Positions 44,961 through 54,111 are shown, counted from the first letter of the stretch. The stretch is DNA of 64,000 bases from Streptoverticillium olivoreticuli subsp. olivoreticuli (GCF_003391135.1 NZ_CP031455.1:1426001-1490000); one strand, 5' to 3'. Made by a program: numbers and translations. The notes: generated by a model from the sequence alone, not told the origin.

Positions 44961-45003
44961 CCGCGGGACCGCGGACCGAAGCAACTGATTCAAGGAGGCC
45001 GGT

Positions 45004-45447
45004 ATGCCACTCCCCGATCTGGACAGCTCCGTCGGGCATTCCTTCGGGCTGGAATTCGACAGCGTCCTCATCCGGCAGATCACCGAGGTCACCGGGCTGA
45101 AGATGGAGCAGGACGTCATCGAGCTGAAGCAGAACACCGCCGACGGAAAGTACGCGATCAAGAAGCTGCCGGGGCGCCCCAAGGCCGGCGAGGTGACCGT
45201 CACCCGTGGGCTGACGGAGGACCACAGCTTCGAGAAATGGATAAAGGATTCGCGGTTCGGGCGGATGAACAACGCCCGCCGCAACGGCTCGATCATCGTG
45301 TACGACTACGAGGGAATCCCTATCAAGCGCTACAAGCTGGTCAACGCCTGGCCGAAGTCGCTGGAGATCAGCACGCTCAAGGCGGGCGACACCTCCGTCC
45401 TCACCGAGAAGCTGGCCATCACCTACGAGAGCCTGGAAGTCGAGTGA
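45004..45447 (+). CDS. cis1: Inner tube protein (first copy)
   Basis: A 147-residue phage T4 gp19-like tube protein. Hallmarks are HSFGLEFDSVLIRQITEVTG, LKMEQDVIELKQNT, the LPGRPKAGEVTVTRGLTED strand-turn and the C-terminal LKAGDTSVLTEKLAITYESLEVE. It polymerises as hexameric rings inside the sheath. AAGGAGG sits upstream of the ATG; the gap to the sheath gene contains a short CCGCG/CGCGG inverted repeat that could tune relative expression. The stop overlaps the next start by 1 nt. Confidence 0.94.
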   Translation: MPLPDLDSSVGHSFGLEFDSVLIRQITEVTGLKMEQDVIELKQNTADGKYAIKKLPGRPKAGEVTVTRGLTEDHSFEKWIKDSRFGRMNNARRNGSIIVYDYEGIPIKRYKLVNAWPKSLEISTLKAGDTSVLTEKLAITYESLEVE

Positions 45448-45878
45448 TGCGCCGCACCATGGCCGCGGCTCCCCGCACGGAGGAGGGTACGGACCGTACG
45501 GAGGGCTTGCGTACGGAATTCCCCTTCGAACTGCCGCGGGGGTACGTGGACGACTCCGGCACCGTCCACCGCACGGGTGTGATGCGGCTGGCGACGGCCC
45601 GCGACGAACTGGTCCCGCTGCGGGACGACCGGGTCCGGGAGAACTCCGCGTACCTCTCCGTCGTCCTCATCTCGCGCGTGCTCACCCGGCTCGGCACGAT
45701 CGAGGACATCCACCCGGGCATCGTCGAGGACCTCTTCGCCTCGGACCTCGCCTTTCTGCAGGACTTCTACCGCCGGATCAATGCCGAGGGGCACACCCGC
45801 GCCGCCGTCACCTGCCCGTCGTGCCAGGAGAATTTCGCGGTGGACCTCTCCGGTGGTGGTCGCCTGGGGGAATCGTGA
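45447..45878 (+). CDS. Tail assembly / chaperone-type CIS protein
   Basis: A 143-residue protein. It has a beta-rich N-terminal segment (FPFELPRGYVDDSGTVHRTGVMRLATARDEL) and a helical middle (YLSVVLISRVLTRLGTIEDIHPGIVEDLFASDLAFLQDFYRRIN, in parts). A single CPSC pair lies near the end (VTCPSCQENFAVDL). This matches the small assembly protein that follows the tube gene in CIS and Mu-like tails and is thought to aid tube/baseplate assembly. The ATG (45447) overlaps the tube stop by one base. The Cys pair may bind zinc. Confidence 0.8.
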   Translation: MRRTMAAAPRTEEGTDRTEGLRTEFPFELPRGYVDDSGTVHRTGVMRLATARDELVPLRDDRVRENSAYLSVVLISRVLTRLGTIEDIHPGIVEDLFASDLAFLQDFYRRINAEGHTRAAVTCPSCQENFAVDLSGGGRLGES

Positions 45879-46018
45879 CGTACGCGGCGGACCGCATTCA
45901 CGAGGAAGTCGCGTACCTCGCCTTTCACTTCCATTGGTCGCTCGACCAGATCCTCGATCTGGAGCACGCCGACCGTCTCGGATACGTCGACCGGATAGCC
46001 CGCTTCACCGGCAGGTGA
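45875..46018 (+). CDS. Short CIS protein of 47 residues (DUF6760-like)
   Basis: The GTG at 45875 overlaps the previous stop by 4 nt and GGGGGA lies upstream. The sequence, TYAADRIHEEVAYLAFHFHW then SLDQILDLEHADRLGYVDRI, is an amphipathic helical pair typical of the tiny protein encoded after the assembly chaperone in CIS and Mu-like tail clusters (comparable to the second chaperone frame of phage tails). It is short enough to be missed by gene finders. Confidence 0.8.
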   Translation: MTYAADRIHEEVAYLAFHFHWSLDQILDLEHADRLGYVDRIARFTGR

Positions 46019-46048
46019 CGCGCGAGCGCCGAGGGGGCCGAAGGACTG

Positions 46049-47731
46049 ATGGGACTGCTGTCATGGCTGCGGCGGGGCGCCGGGGCGCCCGCCGACCCCG
46101 GCCGCTCCCCCGCGCCCACCGGACCGGTGTCCGTACCCGCCTGGCAGGAGCTGCCACCGGTCCAACGCACCCTGGCCGCACCGCATTTGGTGTCCGCGCC
46201 GGAGGGCTTCCAGGATTCCCTGAGCACGTGGCGGAGCGTCTCGTTCACCACCCCGCTCGGCCATCTGGTCAGCTCGGAGGCGCCGTCCGGGCTGGCACAC
46301 GGTCTGGCCACGCCGAGCAGCGGGCCGAGCAGCCCGCCGACCGTGAGCCGACTGGTGCGCGAGCCGGTCGGCGACGGAGCGGCTCTGAGAGCACCTGCGC
46401 ACCATCACGCCGCCGACAGCCAGGCGGAAGCCGTGCCCGTGCCCGCGGCCGTGCCCGTACAGCGGGCGGTCGGCGAGGCGGGCGAATCCCTGGTCTCAGC
46501 CCGCCCGGTGGAGACGTCCGTACAACCCTGGATCTCCCCGCCGGTCCCGCTCCCCCAGCCGGAGACCACAGCCCCTGACCCGAGCTCCCGGGAGCCGGGC
46601 GAGCCGGCGCCCCGCGAGAGCGTGCAACGTACGACCGCACCGGCGCGGCCGCACGGCGGACTCGGGCTGGGCGCGCCCCTCCCCTCGCTGCCGCCGACCG
46701 CCCAGCGCACACCGGCGGCGAGCACCGGCACCGGCCCGGTTCCGGCGGAGCTCCCGGCCGCCTCCGACGCCTCCTCCGAAACATCCAGTACGAACGCACC
46801 GACCGTGGCCCGCGCCGTGGACGGTCCCCGCTCGGCACCCGCCGTCCCGGACCCACCCCACCTGTCGGAATCGGAATCGGACGACACTCCAGCCCCACTC
46901 CCCGTACAACCACTGCTCGGTGACGACCCGCTCGTACCCCGCACCGCCGAGCAGCATGATCCGGTCACACCCCGGCCTCAAGGCGGCGACACCCCACTCG
47001 GCTCCGAAGCGAGGCCACCGGTGCCGCTGCAACGCGCCGCTCCGGACGGCACACCGATCGCGCGACCGCCCGAGCAGACGGCGCGTCCAGTGGTGCCGCT
47101 GGTGGCCCAGCGGTCCGTACCGCTCTTCTCCGTGGCACTGCCTCCGCCGAGTGCGCCACCACCGCCCGTGCCGAGCGCCGTGCCCGTGCGTTGGGTCAGT
47201 ACGCAAGGGTCGCGGCCCGTGCAGCGTTCGGTCGCGACCCCCGTTCCGGCCCCCACATCCTCGTACGAACCGCCGGCCCCGGTCGCACCGCTCCGGCGCA
47301 CAACGGTCCCGGACGCAGGATCGGTGGCTGTCGCAGCCGGGGTCGCCCAGCGGATGGCCGACGGGTCGGTGGTCTTCCGGCCACCACCACGCGAAGCCGC
47401 ACTGCGCAAAGCCGTACAACGCGAGTCCGTACAACGCGAAGCAGCGTCGGACGGACCGTCGACACCGGGCCCGCCACCACCGCCCGAGCCCCCACATCCA
47501 CCGCCACCGGAACCCTCACCCGAATCCCGGCCCGAACCGGAGCCCGCGCCGTCCGCGCCCGCGGGCCACGGCGAGACGACCCACAGCGCTGTCACCGCCC
47601 CCAAGGACGGCAAGCCGGCCGTGACCGACGAGCTGGTGCGTGCCCTGTTCGCCCCGCTGAGCCGACTGCTCAAGGCCGAGTTGCGGCTGGAGCGCGAGCG
47701 GGCCGGATTCCTGATCGACACACGGCACTGA
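46049..47731 (+). CDS. Proline-rich CIS-locus protein with repeated QR motifs
   Basis: A 560-residue, mostly disordered protein (Pro, Ala, Ser, Thr, Arg). It starts MGLLSWLRRGAG, has a possible folded segment at residues 30-75 and ends in a helix (ELVRALFAPLSRLLKAELRLERERAG). A [VAL]QR motif recurs at least nine times (PVQRTLAAP, PVQRAVGEA, SVQRTTAPA, TAQRTPAAS, PLQRAAPDG, VAQRSVPLF, PVQRSVATP, VAQRMADGS, AVQRESVQREA). The same motif occurs in the DUF4157 protein. It sits between tube/assembly genes and the second tube gene, so it may be a scaffold or a docking strand for CIS components. No enzyme motif is visible. Confidence 0.75.
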   Translation: MGLLSWLRRGAGAPADPGRSPAPTGPVSVPAWQELPPVQRTLAAPHLVSAPEGFQDSLSTWRSVSFTTPLGHLVSSEAPSGLAHGLATPSSGPSSPPTVSRLVREPVGDGAALRAPAHHHAADSQAEAVPVPAAVPVQRAVGEAGESLVSARPVETSVQPWISPPVPLPQPETTAPDPSSREPGEPAPRESVQRTTAPARPHGGLGLGAPLPSLPPTAQRTPAASTGTGPVPAELPAASDASSETSSTNAPTVARAVDGPRSAPAVPDPPHLSESESDDTPAPLPVQPLLGDDPLVPRTAEQHDPVTPRPQGGDTPLGSEARPPVPLQRAAPDGTPIARPPEQTARPVVPLVAQRSVPLFSVALPPPSAPPPPVPSAVPVRWVSTQGSRPVQRSVATPVPAPTSSYEPPAPVAPLRRTTVPDAGSVAVAAGVAQRMADGSVVFRPPPREAALRKAVQRESVQREAASDGPSTPGPPPPPEPPHPPPPEPSPESRPEPEPAPSAPAGHGETTHSAVTAPKDGKPAVTDELVRALFAPLSRLLKAELRLERERAGFLIDTRH

Positions 47732-47779
47732 CCGTTTCCGAAGAGTCCGAAGTCCGAAGAGAGAAAGGCGGGTCAGGGC

Positions 47780-48211
47780 ATGGCACTCACCGACGACCCC
47801 GCGGTCAGCGTCTGCTTCGTCGTCACCGTCGACGGCATCGAGCTCGGTTCGTTCAACACCTGCGAGGGCCTCGGCTGCGAGGTGGTCCTGGAGCAGCGCG
47901 AGGAGGGCGGCAACAACGGTCATCTGTGGCAGCTGCCCACGCGGCTGAAGTACCCCAATGTGAAGCTGTCCCGGCCGCTGACCCGTGAGACGGAGAAGGT
48001 GGCCAAGTGGTTCGCCGGGATGACCACGGGCTTCCGGCGGCGGACGGCGCACATCGAGGCCCGTACGGGCGACGGCCGGAAGGTCGCGCAGTGGGGGCTG
48101 CTGGAGGTGGTGCCGGTGCGCTGGACCGGGCCGACGTTCAATCCGGAATCGCCCAAGGTGGCCACGGAGACGATCGAGATCGCCCATCACGGCTTTGTGA
48201 TGGAGGGCTGA
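47780..48211 (+). CDS. cis1: Tube-family protein, second copy (baseplate-proximal)
   Basis: A 143-residue gp19-like protein, divergent from the one at 45004: VSVCFVVTVDGIELGSFNTCEGLGCEVVLEQREEGGN (in parts), then PTRLKYPNVKLSRPLTRET and ARTGDGRKVAQWGLLEVVPVRWTGP. In other CISs the second tube protein adapts the inner tube to the spike. GAAAGG-type ribosome site upstream. It is followed after 6 nt by the LysM gene. Confidence 0.9.
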   Translation: MALTDDPAVSVCFVVTVDGIELGSFNTCEGLGCEVVLEQREEGGNNGHLWQLPTRLKYPNVKLSRPLTRETEKVAKWFAGMTTGFRRRTAHIEARTGDGRKVAQWGLLEVVPVRWTGPTFNPESPKVATETIEIAHHGFVMEG

Positions 48212-48217
48212 GGCCCG

Positions 48218-49003
48218 ATGAGCACACCTGTGGCGTTCAGCGCGGCGGGCACCGGGGGTGCCGCACCCCGGAGCGGGGGTGCCCGGCCCAAGCTGGAGCA
48301 CGCGTATCTGGAGCTGCGTACGCCACCGCACGGCGGCAGTCTGACGCCCGGCGGGCCGTGCGGGCGCATCGACTTCCAGTTCAACCCCAAGGAGCTGAGC
48401 CTGACGAAGGCGGCGGCCTGGAAGCGGAGCCCGGCCAAGGGGGCGAAGAGCGCGGGGCCGCCCGAGTACCAGGGGCCGCAGCCCAGCAAGCTCACGGTCG
48501 AGATGTTCTTCGACGCGAGCGACACGCAGGACACCAGTGTCGTGAAGTCGGTGGAGCGGCTGTTCGCGTGCTGTGTGCCGACCAGTGAGACGCGTCAGCA
48601 GCAGCGGTCGTCACCGCCGTGGGTGGTGTTCCACTGGGGCGGGCTCACAGGCTTTCCCGGCTACGTCAGCCAAGTGCAGGTGAAGTACACGCTGTTCACG
48701 ACGTCCGGGGTGCCGATCCGGGCGGTGTGCCAGGTGACGATGGAGGAGATCAGCGGGGAGACGCCGGGGCAGAACCCGACGTCGGGGGCGCTGCACGCGC
48801 GGCGGGTGCACCGGGTGCAGACCGGGGACACGCTGCCGCACCTGGCCTGGCGGGAGTACGGGGATCCCACGGTCTGGCGGGTGATCGCCGAGGCCAACGG
48901 CATCGACGACCCGATGCGGCTGGCCACCGGCCGGGAGTTGCTGATCCCCGCGCTGGACGAGCTGGACCACCTGCGCGACACCACCACGGTCCGGGGCAGG
49001 TGA
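48218..49003 (+). CDS. cis7: LysM-domain baseplate adaptor protein
   Basis: A 261-residue protein. The N-terminal 180 residues (GRIDFQFNPKELSLTKAAAW, TVEMFFDASDT, WGGLTGFPGYVSQVQVKYTLF) are the conserved CIS adaptor that holds tube to baseplate. A LysM domain follows at about residues 195-246 (VQTGDTLPHLAWREYGDPTVW, LATGRELLIP). The layout matches gp53-like/Cis7 proteins; the LysM fold here mediates protein contacts rather than necessarily peptidoglycan binding. It is 6 nt from its neighbours on both sides. Confidence 0.9.
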   Translation: MSTPVAFSAAGTGGAAPRSGGARPKLEHAYLELRTPPHGGSLTPGGPCGRIDFQFNPKELSLTKAAAWKRSPAKGAKSAGPPEYQGPQPSKLTVEMFFDASDTQDTSVVKSVERLFACCVPTSETRQQQRSSPPWVVFHWGGLTGFPGYVSQVQVKYTLFTTSGVPIRAVCQVTMEEISGETPGQNPTSGALHARRVHRVQTGDTLPHLAWREYGDPTVWRVIAEANGIDDPMRLATGRELLIPALDELDHLRDTTTVRGR

Positions 49004-49009
49004 GGTGGC

Positions 49010-50878
49010 GTGGTCGAGCAGAGCGTCGCGAAGTCCCTGGTGGTGGAGGTGGCGGGCCGTCCGCTGCCACCGGACCTGACCAACACCCTGGTCGAGGGCT
49101 ATGTGGACGACAGCCGTACGCTGCCCGGTCTGTTCGTGCTGCGCTTCCGCGACCCGGCCCGGGTGCTGCTGGAGAAGGCGGGGCTGGCCGTCGGGACGAA
49201 GGTGCGGCTGCTGGCCAGGGCGGGCGGCGGCCCGGGCCCGCAGCCGCTGCTGACGGGCGGTGTCACCGCGCTGGAGGTGGAGATCGACGACACCGGCACC
49301 TTCACGGTCGTGCGGGGGCTGGACGAGTCGTACCGCCTCTTCCGCGGCCGCCGGGTGGCCAGTTACCAGAACATGACGCTCGCCGACATCTGCGCCCGGG
49401 TCGCGCAGCGGGCGGGGCTGCGCCCGGGGAAGGTCGACGTGGCCGGGCCGGTGCTCGAGCATGTGGCGCAGCCCAACGTCAGCGACTGGGAGTTCGTGCG
49501 CGGTCTCGCCGAGGAGGCGGGGGCGCAGGTGTACGTGGCGGACGGCGCGCTGAACGTCACGAAGCCGGCCGGGGCGGACGGTGCGCCCGATGTGTCGGTC
49601 CGCGCGGACCGGCATCCCCTCGTCCTGGAGATGGGCGACAACCTGCTGCGCTGCCGGGCGGGGGTGTCGGCGGCCGAGCAGGTGTCGTCGGTGGAGGTGC
49701 GCGGCTGGGACGTCCGGGCGAAGCGGCCGCTGGTGGGCCGGGCGGCCGCGGGCAAGTCCCGGACGCTGGAGCTGGGGGTGACGGCGGCTCAGGTGGCGGC
49801 GCCGTTCGGCGAGGCGAGCTTCGTGGTCACGGACGCCCCGTACGGCACACAGGCGGAGGTGGATCAGGCGGCGGGGGCGCTGGCGGAGCGGATCGCCGGG
49901 TCGTTCGCCGAGCTGGAGGCGATCGTCCGGGGCAATCCGGCGGTACGGGCGGGTGGCGCGGTGACGCTGACCGGGGTGGGCAAGCCGTTCGAGGGCCGGT
50001 ACACGGTGACCTCCTCGCGGCACGTCTTCGACGCGGTGCGGGGCTATGAGACGTGGATCTCGGTGTCGGGGCAGCAGGAGCGTTCGCTGTTCGGGCTGAC
50101 CGGGGGTGGCTCCGGCGGTCAGGGGCCGGGTGCCGGTTCGCGCTGCTCGGGGCTGGTCAACGGCACGGTCACGGACACCAAGGACCCCGAGGGGCTGGGG
50201 CGGGTCAAGGTGCGTTTCCCGTGGCTGTCGGACGAGTACGCGAGCGACTGGGCGCGTACGGCGCAGGCGGGCGGCACGGGCGGTGGTCCGGCGTTCATCC
50301 CCGAGGTCGGGCACGAGGTGCTGGTCGGGTTCGAGCACGGGCACCTGGACCGGCCGTACGTGCTGGCCGCGCTGCACAACGGGCAGGACAGGCCGTCGTC
50401 GGGAGGCCAGGGCGCGGAGGCCGTCGACCCCACGAGCGGTGCCGTGAACAAGAAGGCCTTCGGCTCCCGGAGCGGCAACAAACTGGAGCTGCTGGATGCG
50501 GCGAACGGCCCGCAGGGCGTCCATCTGGTCACCGGGGACGGGAAGCTGAAGATCGCGCTCGACCGCAAGGGCACCACGATCGTGCTGCACAGCGACGGCA
50601 CGGTGGAGATCGACGCCAAGGAGCGGGTGTCGATCAGGGCGGGGAACGGGGTGGCCCTGGACGCGGGCACGGGCCCGCTGGAACTCGCGGGCGGCTCGGT
50701 GAAGCTGACGGCCCGCAGCGGCGTCCAGGTGGACGGCGGCAGCGGTCAGGTGCGGCTGGCGACGTCCGGCGCGCTGGACGTGCAGGGCGGTCAGGTGTCG
50801 GTGAACGGCTCCGCGCGTACGGAGATCAAGGGCGGCCGCACGGTGTCCGTCAACGCCCCCTTGGTGAAGATCAATTGA
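49010..50878 (+). CDS. cis8: VgrG/gp27-gp5-like spike protein
   Basis: A 622-residue spike. The N-terminal gp27-like part has LFVLRFRDP, LDESYRLFRGRRVASYQNMT and AEEAGAQVYVADGAL. The gp5 OB-fold follows (GLVNGTVTDTKDPEGLGRVKVRF, then GGGPAFIPEVGHEVLVGFEHG, VLAALHNGQDRPS). The C-terminal triple-stranded beta-helix repeats (GVALDAGTGPLELAGGSVKL, SGVQVDGGSGQVRLA) end at NAPLVKIN. No lysozyme or effector domain is attached. The GTG follows a GAGG; the next gene encodes the PAAR tip. Confidence 0.93.
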   Translation: MVEQSVAKSLVVEVAGRPLPPDLTNTLVEGYVDDSRTLPGLFVLRFRDPARVLLEKAGLAVGTKVRLLARAGGGPGPQPLLTGGVTALEVEIDDTGTFTVVRGLDESYRLFRGRRVASYQNMTLADICARVAQRAGLRPGKVDVAGPVLEHVAQPNVSDWEFVRGLAEEAGAQVYVADGALNVTKPAGADGAPDVSVRADRHPLVLEMGDNLLRCRAGVSAAEQVSSVEVRGWDVRAKRPLVGRAAAGKSRTLELGVTAAQVAAPFGEASFVVTDAPYGTQAEVDQAAGALAERIAGSFAELEAIVRGNPAVRAGGAVTLTGVGKPFEGRYTVTSSRHVFDAVRGYETWISVSGQQERSLFGLTGGGSGGQGPGAGSRCSGLVNGTVTDTKDPEGLGRVKVRFPWLSDEYASDWARTAQAGGTGGGPAFIPEVGHEVLVGFEHGHLDRPYVLAALHNGQDRPSSGGQGAEAVDPTSGAVNKKAFGSRSGNKLELLDAANGPQGVHLVTGDGKLKIALDRKGTTIVLHSDGTVEIDAKERVSIRAGNGVALDAGTGPLELAGGSVKLTARSGVQVDGGSGQVRLATSGALDVQGGQVSVNGSARTEIKGGRTVSVNAPLVKIN

Positions 50879-50896
50879 GAGAGGTGGACCCCGCAC

Positions 50897-51172
50897 ATGC
50901 CGGCAGCCGCTCGAGTGGGCGACCCCACGGGACATCCCGGTACCGTCGGGCCGCCCGGCGAACCCACGGTCCTGATCGGCGGGCGGCCCGCGGCCACCGT
51001 GGGCACACCGCACCAGTGCGCCTCGCCCGCCGCGCACACCGCGTCCCCGATCGCTCCGCCCGGCAGCGCGAGCGTGCTGATCGGCGGCAGACCCGCGGCC
51101 CGGGTCGGCGACACGGCGGGCTGCGGGTCACCGATCGTCTCCGGCTGCCCGACCGTGCTGATCGGAGGGTGA
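50897..51172 (+). CDS. cis10: PAAR-domain spike tip protein
   Basis: A 91-residue PAAR protein (MPAAARVGDPTGHPG start). Repeated TVLIGGRPAATVGT, SVLIGGRPAARVGD and TVLIGG units carry metal-binding His/Cys (GHPG, HQCAS, AAHTAS, GCGSPIVSGC). It sharpens the VgrG spike and can carry effectors, but here it has no extension. GAGAGAGG precedes the ATG. Confidence 0.93.
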   Translation: MPAAARVGDPTGHPGTVGPPGEPTVLIGGRPAATVGTPHQCASPAAHTASPIAPPGSASVLIGGRPAARVGDTAGCGSPIVSGCPTVLIGG

Positions 51173-51174
51173 GC

Positions 51175-51582
51175 GTGGCACAGCAGTTCATCGGCGCGGG
51201 CTGGGCGTTCCCGCCCCGTACGGACGCCACCGGCAGCATCGCCCTGGTCGGCGGGGAGCGCGAGATCGAGGAGTCGATCCGGCTGGTCCTGGGCACCTCG
51301 CCCGGGGAGCGGCCGATGCGGCCGGAGTTCGGCTGCGCCCTCGGCGAGTACGTCTTCGCGCCGGCCGACGCGGGGACGGCCGGTCAGCTGGCGTACGAGG
51401 TGCGGCTCGCCCTGGAGCGGTGGGAGCCGCGCGTCGAGGTCGCGGAGGTGGCCGTCCGTTTCGACGAGGCGGACGACGGCGTGCTCTACATCGACATCGG
51501 CTACGCGATCCGCGGCACCAACGACCCGCGCAACCTCGTCTTCCCGTTCTACGTGATCCCCCGGCATGAGGAGGGCGCATGA
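51175..51582 (+). CDS. cis9: gp25-like baseplate wedge protein
   Basis: A 135-residue protein, GTG 51175, 2 nt after the PAAR stop. Features of gp25/W: GAGWAFPP, GEREIEESIRLVLGTSPGERPMRPEFG, CALGEYVFAP and the C-terminal RGTNDPRNLVFPFYV. The EPR-type motif of the family appears as GERPMRPEFGC. It joins the sheath to the baseplate wedge. The stop overlaps the next ATG (ATGA). Confidence 0.93.
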   Translation: MAQQFIGAGWAFPPRTDATGSIALVGGEREIEESIRLVLGTSPGERPMRPEFGCALGEYVFAPADAGTAGQLAYEVRLALERWEPRVEVAEVAVRFDEADDGVLYIDIGYAIRGTNDPRNLVFPFYVIPRHEEGA

Positions 51583-53552
51583 CGCTCACCGGCCCCAACC
51601 TGGACGACCGGCGGTTCCAGGCGCTGGTCGACGAGGCCAAGCGGCTGGTGCAACAGCGCTGCCCGGAGTGGACCGACCACAACGTCTCCGATCCGGGCGT
51701 CACCCTGATCGAGGCGTTCGCCACCATGGTCGACCAGCTCGTCTACCGGCTGAACCGGGTGCCGGACAAGAACTACCTGGCGTTCCTCGACCTCATCGGG
51801 GTGCGGCTCTTCCCGCCGACGGCGGCCCGCACCGAGGTGACGTTCTGGCTCTCCGCGCCGCAGCCGGACACGGTGCGGATCAGGAGGGGGACGGAGGTCG
51901 CCACCGTGCGCACCGAGACGGAGGAGGCGGTGGTCTTCACCACGGGCAAGGACCTTGCGGTGCCGCCGTGTTCCCTCGACCGTCTCGTCACCTGGCCCGT
52001 CGGCGGCGACGCCACGGACCGCTCGCAGGAGCTGGCCCTCGGCCGTGACGTGCCCTGCTTCGCCGCCGCCCCGGTGCCCGGCGACTGCCTCTACCTCGGC
52101 CTTTCCCGGCCGGTGCCCGGGTGCGCGCTGGTGCTGCGCCTGGACTGCCGGGTGGAGGGTGTGGGCGTCGACCCCCGCCGCCCTCCGCTCGTCTGGGAGG
52201 CGTGGGACGGCGGCGCCTGGGTGGGGTGCGAGGTCGACAAGGACGACACCGGCGGCTTCAACAAGGCCGGTGAGGTCATCCTCCACATGCCCGCCACCCA
52301 CACGGCGTCCGTCGTCGCCCGGCACTCCGGCGGCTGGCTGCGCTGCCGGCTGCGGGAGGCCACGGCAGGTCAGCCCACGTACATCGCGTCGCCGACCGTA
52401 AGGCAGGTCACCGCGTTCACCATCGGCGGCACGGTGGAGGCGGCCCATGCCGAGACGGTCGCGGAAGAGCTCCTCGGCCTGTCGGAAGGGGTGCCGGGGC
52501 AGGGTTTCCGCGTCGCCCGCCCGCCGGTGGTGCCGGGCGGGGAACCGTTCGTGATCGAGGTGGCCGAGGGGAGCGGCTGGGTCGAGTGGACGAGGGTGGA
52601 CGACTTCGCCCACTCCACCGTGACCGACCGCCACGTCACCCTTGACCCCACCTCCGGGCAGGTCGACTTCGGCCCAGCGGTGCGGGAGGACGGCGGCGGA
52701 CTGCGGCTGTACGGCGCGGTGCCGCCGAAGGGCTGCCCGGTCCGGGTCCGCGCCTACCGCACCGGGGGCGGGCGCCGGGGGAACGTGGCGCGGGGCGCGC
52801 TGCGGATCCTGCGCAGCTCCCTGCCGTTCGTGGCGCGGGTGCAGAACCGCCGTCCGGCACTCGGCGGCGTCGACGGCGAGAGCGTGGAGAACGCGCGCGT
52901 CCGCGGCCCGCTGACCCTGCGCACCCTGCACCGGGCCGTCGTCCCGCACGACTACGAACAGCTCGCCCGCGAGGTCGCGCCGGACGCGGCTCGCGTGAAG
53001 TGCGTACCGGCCGGCGACCCGCGCTCCGACGCCGAGGGGACGGACGAACAGAGCGGCGGCGTACGGCTGTTGGTGGTGCCCGCCGGGCGCAGCGACGCGC
53101 AGGGCCGCATCGACTTCGACGAGCTCGACCCGCCGCCGGGCACCCTCGCGATGATCGCCTCGTATCTCGACGAGCGGCGCCCGATCGGCACCCGGCTCGT
53201 GGTCGAACCCCCCTACTACCAGGGCGTCACCGTGGTCGCCTCGGTCCGGGCGGGCCGCGGCGCCGCCGTCGACCGGCTGCGGGAGGCCGCGCTGGCCGCG
53301 CTCTACGGCTACTTCAACCCGCTCACGGGCGGCCCGGCCGGTGAGGGCTGGCCGTTCGGGCGGCCCATCCACTCCGGCGAGGTGTTCGCGGTGCTCCAGC
53401 AGGTGCCGGGCGTCGACCTGGTGGAGGACGTACGCCTCTTCCCCGCCGACCCGACGACCGGGGAGCGCGGCGAGGCGACCACGAGGATCGCGCTCGACCG
53501 GCACGCGCTGGCGTTCAGCTACGAACACCGGCTCCGGGTCCGGGAGTCCTGA
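51579..53552 (+). CDS. cis11: Baseplate J-like (gpJ/gp6-type) wedge protein
   Basis: A 657-residue baseplate protein. It begins LTGPNLDDRRFQALVDEAKRL and WTDHNVSDPGVTLIEAFATM, the standard opening of CIS J proteins. A long central insertion of beta domains follows. The C-terminal part is typical (RTLHRAVVPHDYEQLAREV, then VVASVRAGRGAAVDRLREAAL and GWPFGRPIHSGEVFAVLQQVPGVDLVEDVRLF). It forms the baseplate ring. Coupled to the gp25 gene by a 4-nt overlap. Confidence 0.93.
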   Translation: MTLTGPNLDDRRFQALVDEAKRLVQQRCPEWTDHNVSDPGVTLIEAFATMVDQLVYRLNRVPDKNYLAFLDLIGVRLFPPTAARTEVTFWLSAPQPDTVRIRRGTEVATVRTETEEAVVFTTGKDLAVPPCSLDRLVTWPVGGDATDRSQELALGRDVPCFAAAPVPGDCLYLGLSRPVPGCALVLRLDCRVEGVGVDPRRPPLVWEAWDGGAWVGCEVDKDDTGGFNKAGEVILHMPATHTASVVARHSGGWLRCRLREATAGQPTYIASPTVRQVTAFTIGGTVEAAHAETVAEELLGLSEGVPGQGFRVARPPVVPGGEPFVIEVAEGSGWVEWTRVDDFAHSTVTDRHVTLDPTSGQVDFGPAVREDGGGLRLYGAVPPKGCPVRVRAYRTGGGRRGNVARGALRILRSSLPFVARVQNRRPALGGVDGESVENARVRGPLTLRTLHRAVVPHDYEQLAREVAPDAARVKCVPAGDPRSDAEGTDEQSGGVRLLVVPAGRSDAQGRIDFDELDPPPGTLAMIASYLDERRPIGTRLVVEPPYYQGVTVVASVRAGRGAAVDRLREAALAALYGYFNPLTGGPAGEGWPFGRPIHSGEVFAVLQQVPGVDLVEDVRLFPADPTTGERGEATTRIALDRHALAFSYEHRLRVRES

Positions 53553-53553
53553 C

Positions 53554-54111
53554 GTGCGGGGGCCGCTTCCCGGGCTGCCGACGCCCCATCCGCTGCTGCA
53601 CCGGCTGCCCGCCCTCTACCTCGAACACGACTTCCTCCAGCGCTTCCTGGGCGCGCTCGACGAGGTGCTCGCGCCGGTGCTGCTCACTCTCGACAACCTG
53701 CCCGCGTATCTGCACCCGCGCACCGCGCCCGACGACTTCGTGGCGTGGCTGGCCGGCTGGCTCGCGGTGGAGGCCGACGCCGAGCGCCCCGAGGACCAGC
53801 GGCGCGCGGTCGTCGCCGAGGCCGTCACCCGGCACCGGCTGCGCGGCACACTGCAGGGGCTGGCCGCGGCGGTACGGCTGGAGACCGGCGCCGAACCGGA
53901 GATCGACGAGAGCGGGGGCGCGTCCTGGTCCCCGGCCCCGGGCGGCGCGCTGCCCGGCTCGGCGGTGCCGCGGGTGACGGTACGGCTACGGGTGCGCGAC
54001 CCGGAGCGCCACGACCTGGCCCGGCTGGAACAGCTCGTCGCCGACGAGGTGCCCGCGCACGTCGCGTACCGGGTCGAGATCCTGCCGACCACGGAGGAGC
54101 CCGCGCCATGA
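53554..54111 (+). CDS. cis12: Phage tail protein I-like baseplate protein
   Basis: A 185-residue protein starting at GTG 53554, just after the J stop. PTPHPLLHRLPALYLEHDFLQRFLGAL (in parts), VLLTLDNLPAYLHPRTAPDDF, LAGWLAVE and HRLRGTLQGLAAAVRLETG are the signature of CIS/phage tail I proteins, which complete the wedge with gpJ. The C-terminal part is a ferredoxin-like domain (VTVRLRVRDPERHDL). The stop overlaps the start of the next gene by 4 nt. Confidence 0.9.
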   Translation: MRGPLPGLPTPHPLLHRLPALYLEHDFLQRFLGALDEVLAPVLLTLDNLPAYLHPRTAPDDFVAWLAGWLAVEADAERPEDQRRAVVAEAVTRHRLRGTLQGLAAAVRLETGAEPEIDESGGASWSPAPGGALPGSAVPRVTVRLRVRDPERHDLARLEQLVADEVPAHVAYRVEILPTTEEPAP

